Shown piece by piece: positions 62,501-64,000 of a stretch of DNA of 64,000 nt (position 1 is its first letter; the number at the start of each line of letters is the position of its first letter). The stretch spans positions 992,001-1,056,000 of the forward strand of contig JAZARR010000032.1 in assembly GCA_037389465.1 (NCBI GenBank). The letters run 5' to 3'. The position numbers and the translations under genes are program-made. This stretch comes from Baylisascaris procyonis. Lineage: Eukaryota; Nematoda; Chromadorea; Rhabditida; Ascarididae. Below the pieces are notes generated by a model. The model made no database searches and was not told where the DNA came from. It saw nothing but the letters and a program-made list of their open reading frames with translations.

Positions 62501-64000
62501 AATCTAATAGCCATTGCAAAATAATAAGTGAGAACTCAATGCAACGATGATATTTGCATAATAAATATGCGACGATAATCAGAAAATGCTAAAAAGAGGC
62601 TCATAATATATAAACGAAAAGTTACCACATGCATCGAGAAGGTAGTATTATGTGGTCCATTGGCAGGACGTTCAAAATAAACAAGTTTAGTATTATCCAT
62701 TGAAAAAGCGATTTCCTCGATGGCAACATCTTCATCGCTTAATGCCGTAAGGTTTGCTTTCTCCAAATCATAATAGTAGAGTGTTCCTCTGCAAAAACAC
62801 AATCGCTATTTCGATACTATGCAATCAACAATGCCCTTGTCAAATTTTCAATTGATATTGTCATCAACAATATATTCCACATAAATAAAAGTATCAATTT
62901 ATCTCAGTAGATCATCGACGATGCACAATGCATCATACATTTGCCTCTATATATTGCTGCACTATCGGCATGAGTATCATCGTTGATTCTGAAGATGAAA
63001 GCATTTTATCGGAGAAGAGGGGAAGGGATGGGTGAGGGAGAAGGGTCAGGGGAGGGCAATATCAAACAGTCAGAAATTTAACTATGAGTTTAAATTAAAA
63101 ACGATAACACATTCGTTAGTTCTCTGTTACGATACGCGCATACTGTTGAATGTCATTATAAAAAAGAAAAAAAAAACATGGGCGCTGAGAATCTTTCTGC
63201 TCATTTCTTTTACTAAAAAATTCCAAAGAATTTTCCCAATTTTTATCACTTCGAATAACAGAAATGATTGTACTTTATCGTCCGCCTCCCTTGCTCGATC
63301 GGCGATTAAATATTAGTGATTGGAACGATAGCATGCACAAACCTTCGATTGTTGCAGTATATTTTACCGAGCTTGAAGGGTTCATTCTTGATACCAAAGA
63401 AGACGACACCACGATCTTCAGGTGCCCAAATACTCTAAACTTAATTTATTGCAACAAACAAATTACTTCAACAATTTTAGAGATGTACAGATTGAATACA
63501 GGTATGCAGTTATACTTCTATGTTTACAGATAGCAGCCGGAAAGGAATACCCTCCTTAATAAAATCTGCATTCTGCAAATGAAGACTAAAAATTGTTATC
63601 ACAATAGCTGATAGCCGTAAAAAATTTAAAACAAGAAAATGGTGGAAAAAAGTCAACTTGTGCATTCTACTGCTTGCAAAAACTCTTTCAGAGTTTAACT
63701 TATGTGAGGAAAACAATTGTGGCATAGAAGCAAAATAGCTAAAAATTTAAATGTTGATAAAAAAAAAAACACTGGGAACGTTGTTGTTGACTTAATACTG
63801 GATTCGTTATCATCAAAAATGCAAACAAAACTGCATCCGAAAATAGCCAAAATTATTAATATCAACGCATACTAAAGTGGAGAGAGAAATTTCCGTTCCA
63901 AAATCATATTCGTCATAATCGAATTCGAAAACAATTATCAATTCCCGTAAAGATTCTATTTACTATGTTTACTCAGCTAAACACAGAAAAAAATCGAGCG
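53978..64000 (-). CDS. APEH: Acylaminoacyl-peptidase (APEH-like), 5' end beyond window
   Basis: A cytosolic serine peptidase of the prolyl oligopeptidase family (S9C) that releases N-acylated amino acids from blocked peptides. Exons 5' to 3': 63955-63867 (end uncertain), 63572-63528, 63434-63343, 62788-62626, 62182-62125, 61829-61726, 61223-61169, 59864-59737, 59487-59391, 59181-59079, 58021-57877, 57805-57758, 57239-57126, 56881-56833, 55866-55836, 55014-54909, 54555-54452, 54080-53978. Phases agree from the second exon on. About 543 residues are present; relatives have about 700-730, so the N-terminal propeller blades are missing beyond 64000. Landmarks: [11 protein letters not shown] in the propeller, [17 protein letters not shown], nucleophile GGSHGGF (57239-57126), catalytic Asp in GEKDRRV (54555-54452) and His in ESCHPLEEV (54080-53978). 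C. elegans dpf-5 belongs to the same family. The only weak junction is 63867, where the donor would be GTTGAT. Confidence 0.93.
55148..55202 (+). repeat. G-rich tract in a peptidase intron
   Basis: A purine run with repeated GGGG and GGGGGG blocks (for example GAGGGGTGGAGG) inside intron 54.9-55.8 kb. It fits a G-quadruplex-capable sequence on the plus strand, that is, the non-coding strand of the peptidase gene. Confidence 0.6.
59499..59543. repeat. (TA)n run at an acceptor of the peptidase gene
   Basis: A 45-base TA run that, on the minus strand, lies immediately before the T-run and TAG acceptor of exon 59487-59391. It therefore occupies the usual branch-point position. Confidence 0.95.
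63018..63057 (+). repeat. G-quadruplex-type tract in a peptidase intron
   Basis: Eight runs of three or more G separated by one to four bases (begins AGGGGAAGGGATGGG). It lies in the intron between exons 63434-63343 and 62788-62626. Confidence 0.75.

Noticed and set aside
1..64000. CRISPR arrays, bacterial operons, rRNA, spliced-leader RNA genes, viral insertions
   Set aside because: Looked for by eye on both strands. No spacer-repeat array, no Shine-Dalgarno gene strings, no rRNA or SL1 leader sequence, and no viral gene was recognised.

Overview
The window looks like nuclear DNA of a nematode. It is AT-rich and gene-poor. Protein-coding genes are cut into many short exons with T-rich TTTCAG or TTGCAG acceptors and GTAAGT-like donors, and three recognisable animal housekeeping or muscle genes can be rebuilt exon by exon with every phase matching. 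Splice acceptors lying just upstream of several first ATGs fit spliced-leader addition. The long introns and spacers resemble a parasitic rather than a free-living species, but I cannot name the species. No bacterial, plasmid, phage or CRISPR features are present.

Layout. 1-9.6 kb: no recognised gene, a few weak candidate exons, then a cluster of GATA sites and two CCAAT palindromes. 9.75-16.6 kb (+): adenosine deaminase, 11 exons, 389 residues, with a 5 x 35 bp tandem repeat in one intron. 17.9-19.8 kb: a fold-back inverted repeat, then a tRNA-like composite repeat. 21.8-27.7 kb (+): a five-LIM PINCH adaptor, 10 exons, 324 residues. 32.0-36.6 kb (+): two or three genes I do not recognise, with convincing exons but incomplete models. 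36.9-38.8 kb (+): a small four-pass membrane protein, 189 residues. 42.3-45.0 kb (-): exons of a likely secreted protein, with one exon open in two frames. 51.1-51.9 kb: a second copy of the tRNA-like repeat. 52.2-53.5 kb (+): an unidentified, probably broken gene. 53.98 kb to the window end (-): acylaminoacyl-peptidase (APEH-like), 18 exons seen, 5' end outside the window.

The three identified genes have unrelated jobs: purine salvage, integrin-linked muscle attachment, and N-acylated peptide clearance. Nothing suggests an operon, because spacings are kilobases and strands are mixed. I found no clearly new biological system. The most useful leads are the composite tRNA-like repeats, the apparent 30-base intron in the adenosine deaminase gene, the fold-back element, the G-rich tracts and (TA)n run in the peptidase introns, and the unidentified genes. 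Exon boundaries were read by eye from splice signals, phase and family similarity recalled from memory; no database search was run.
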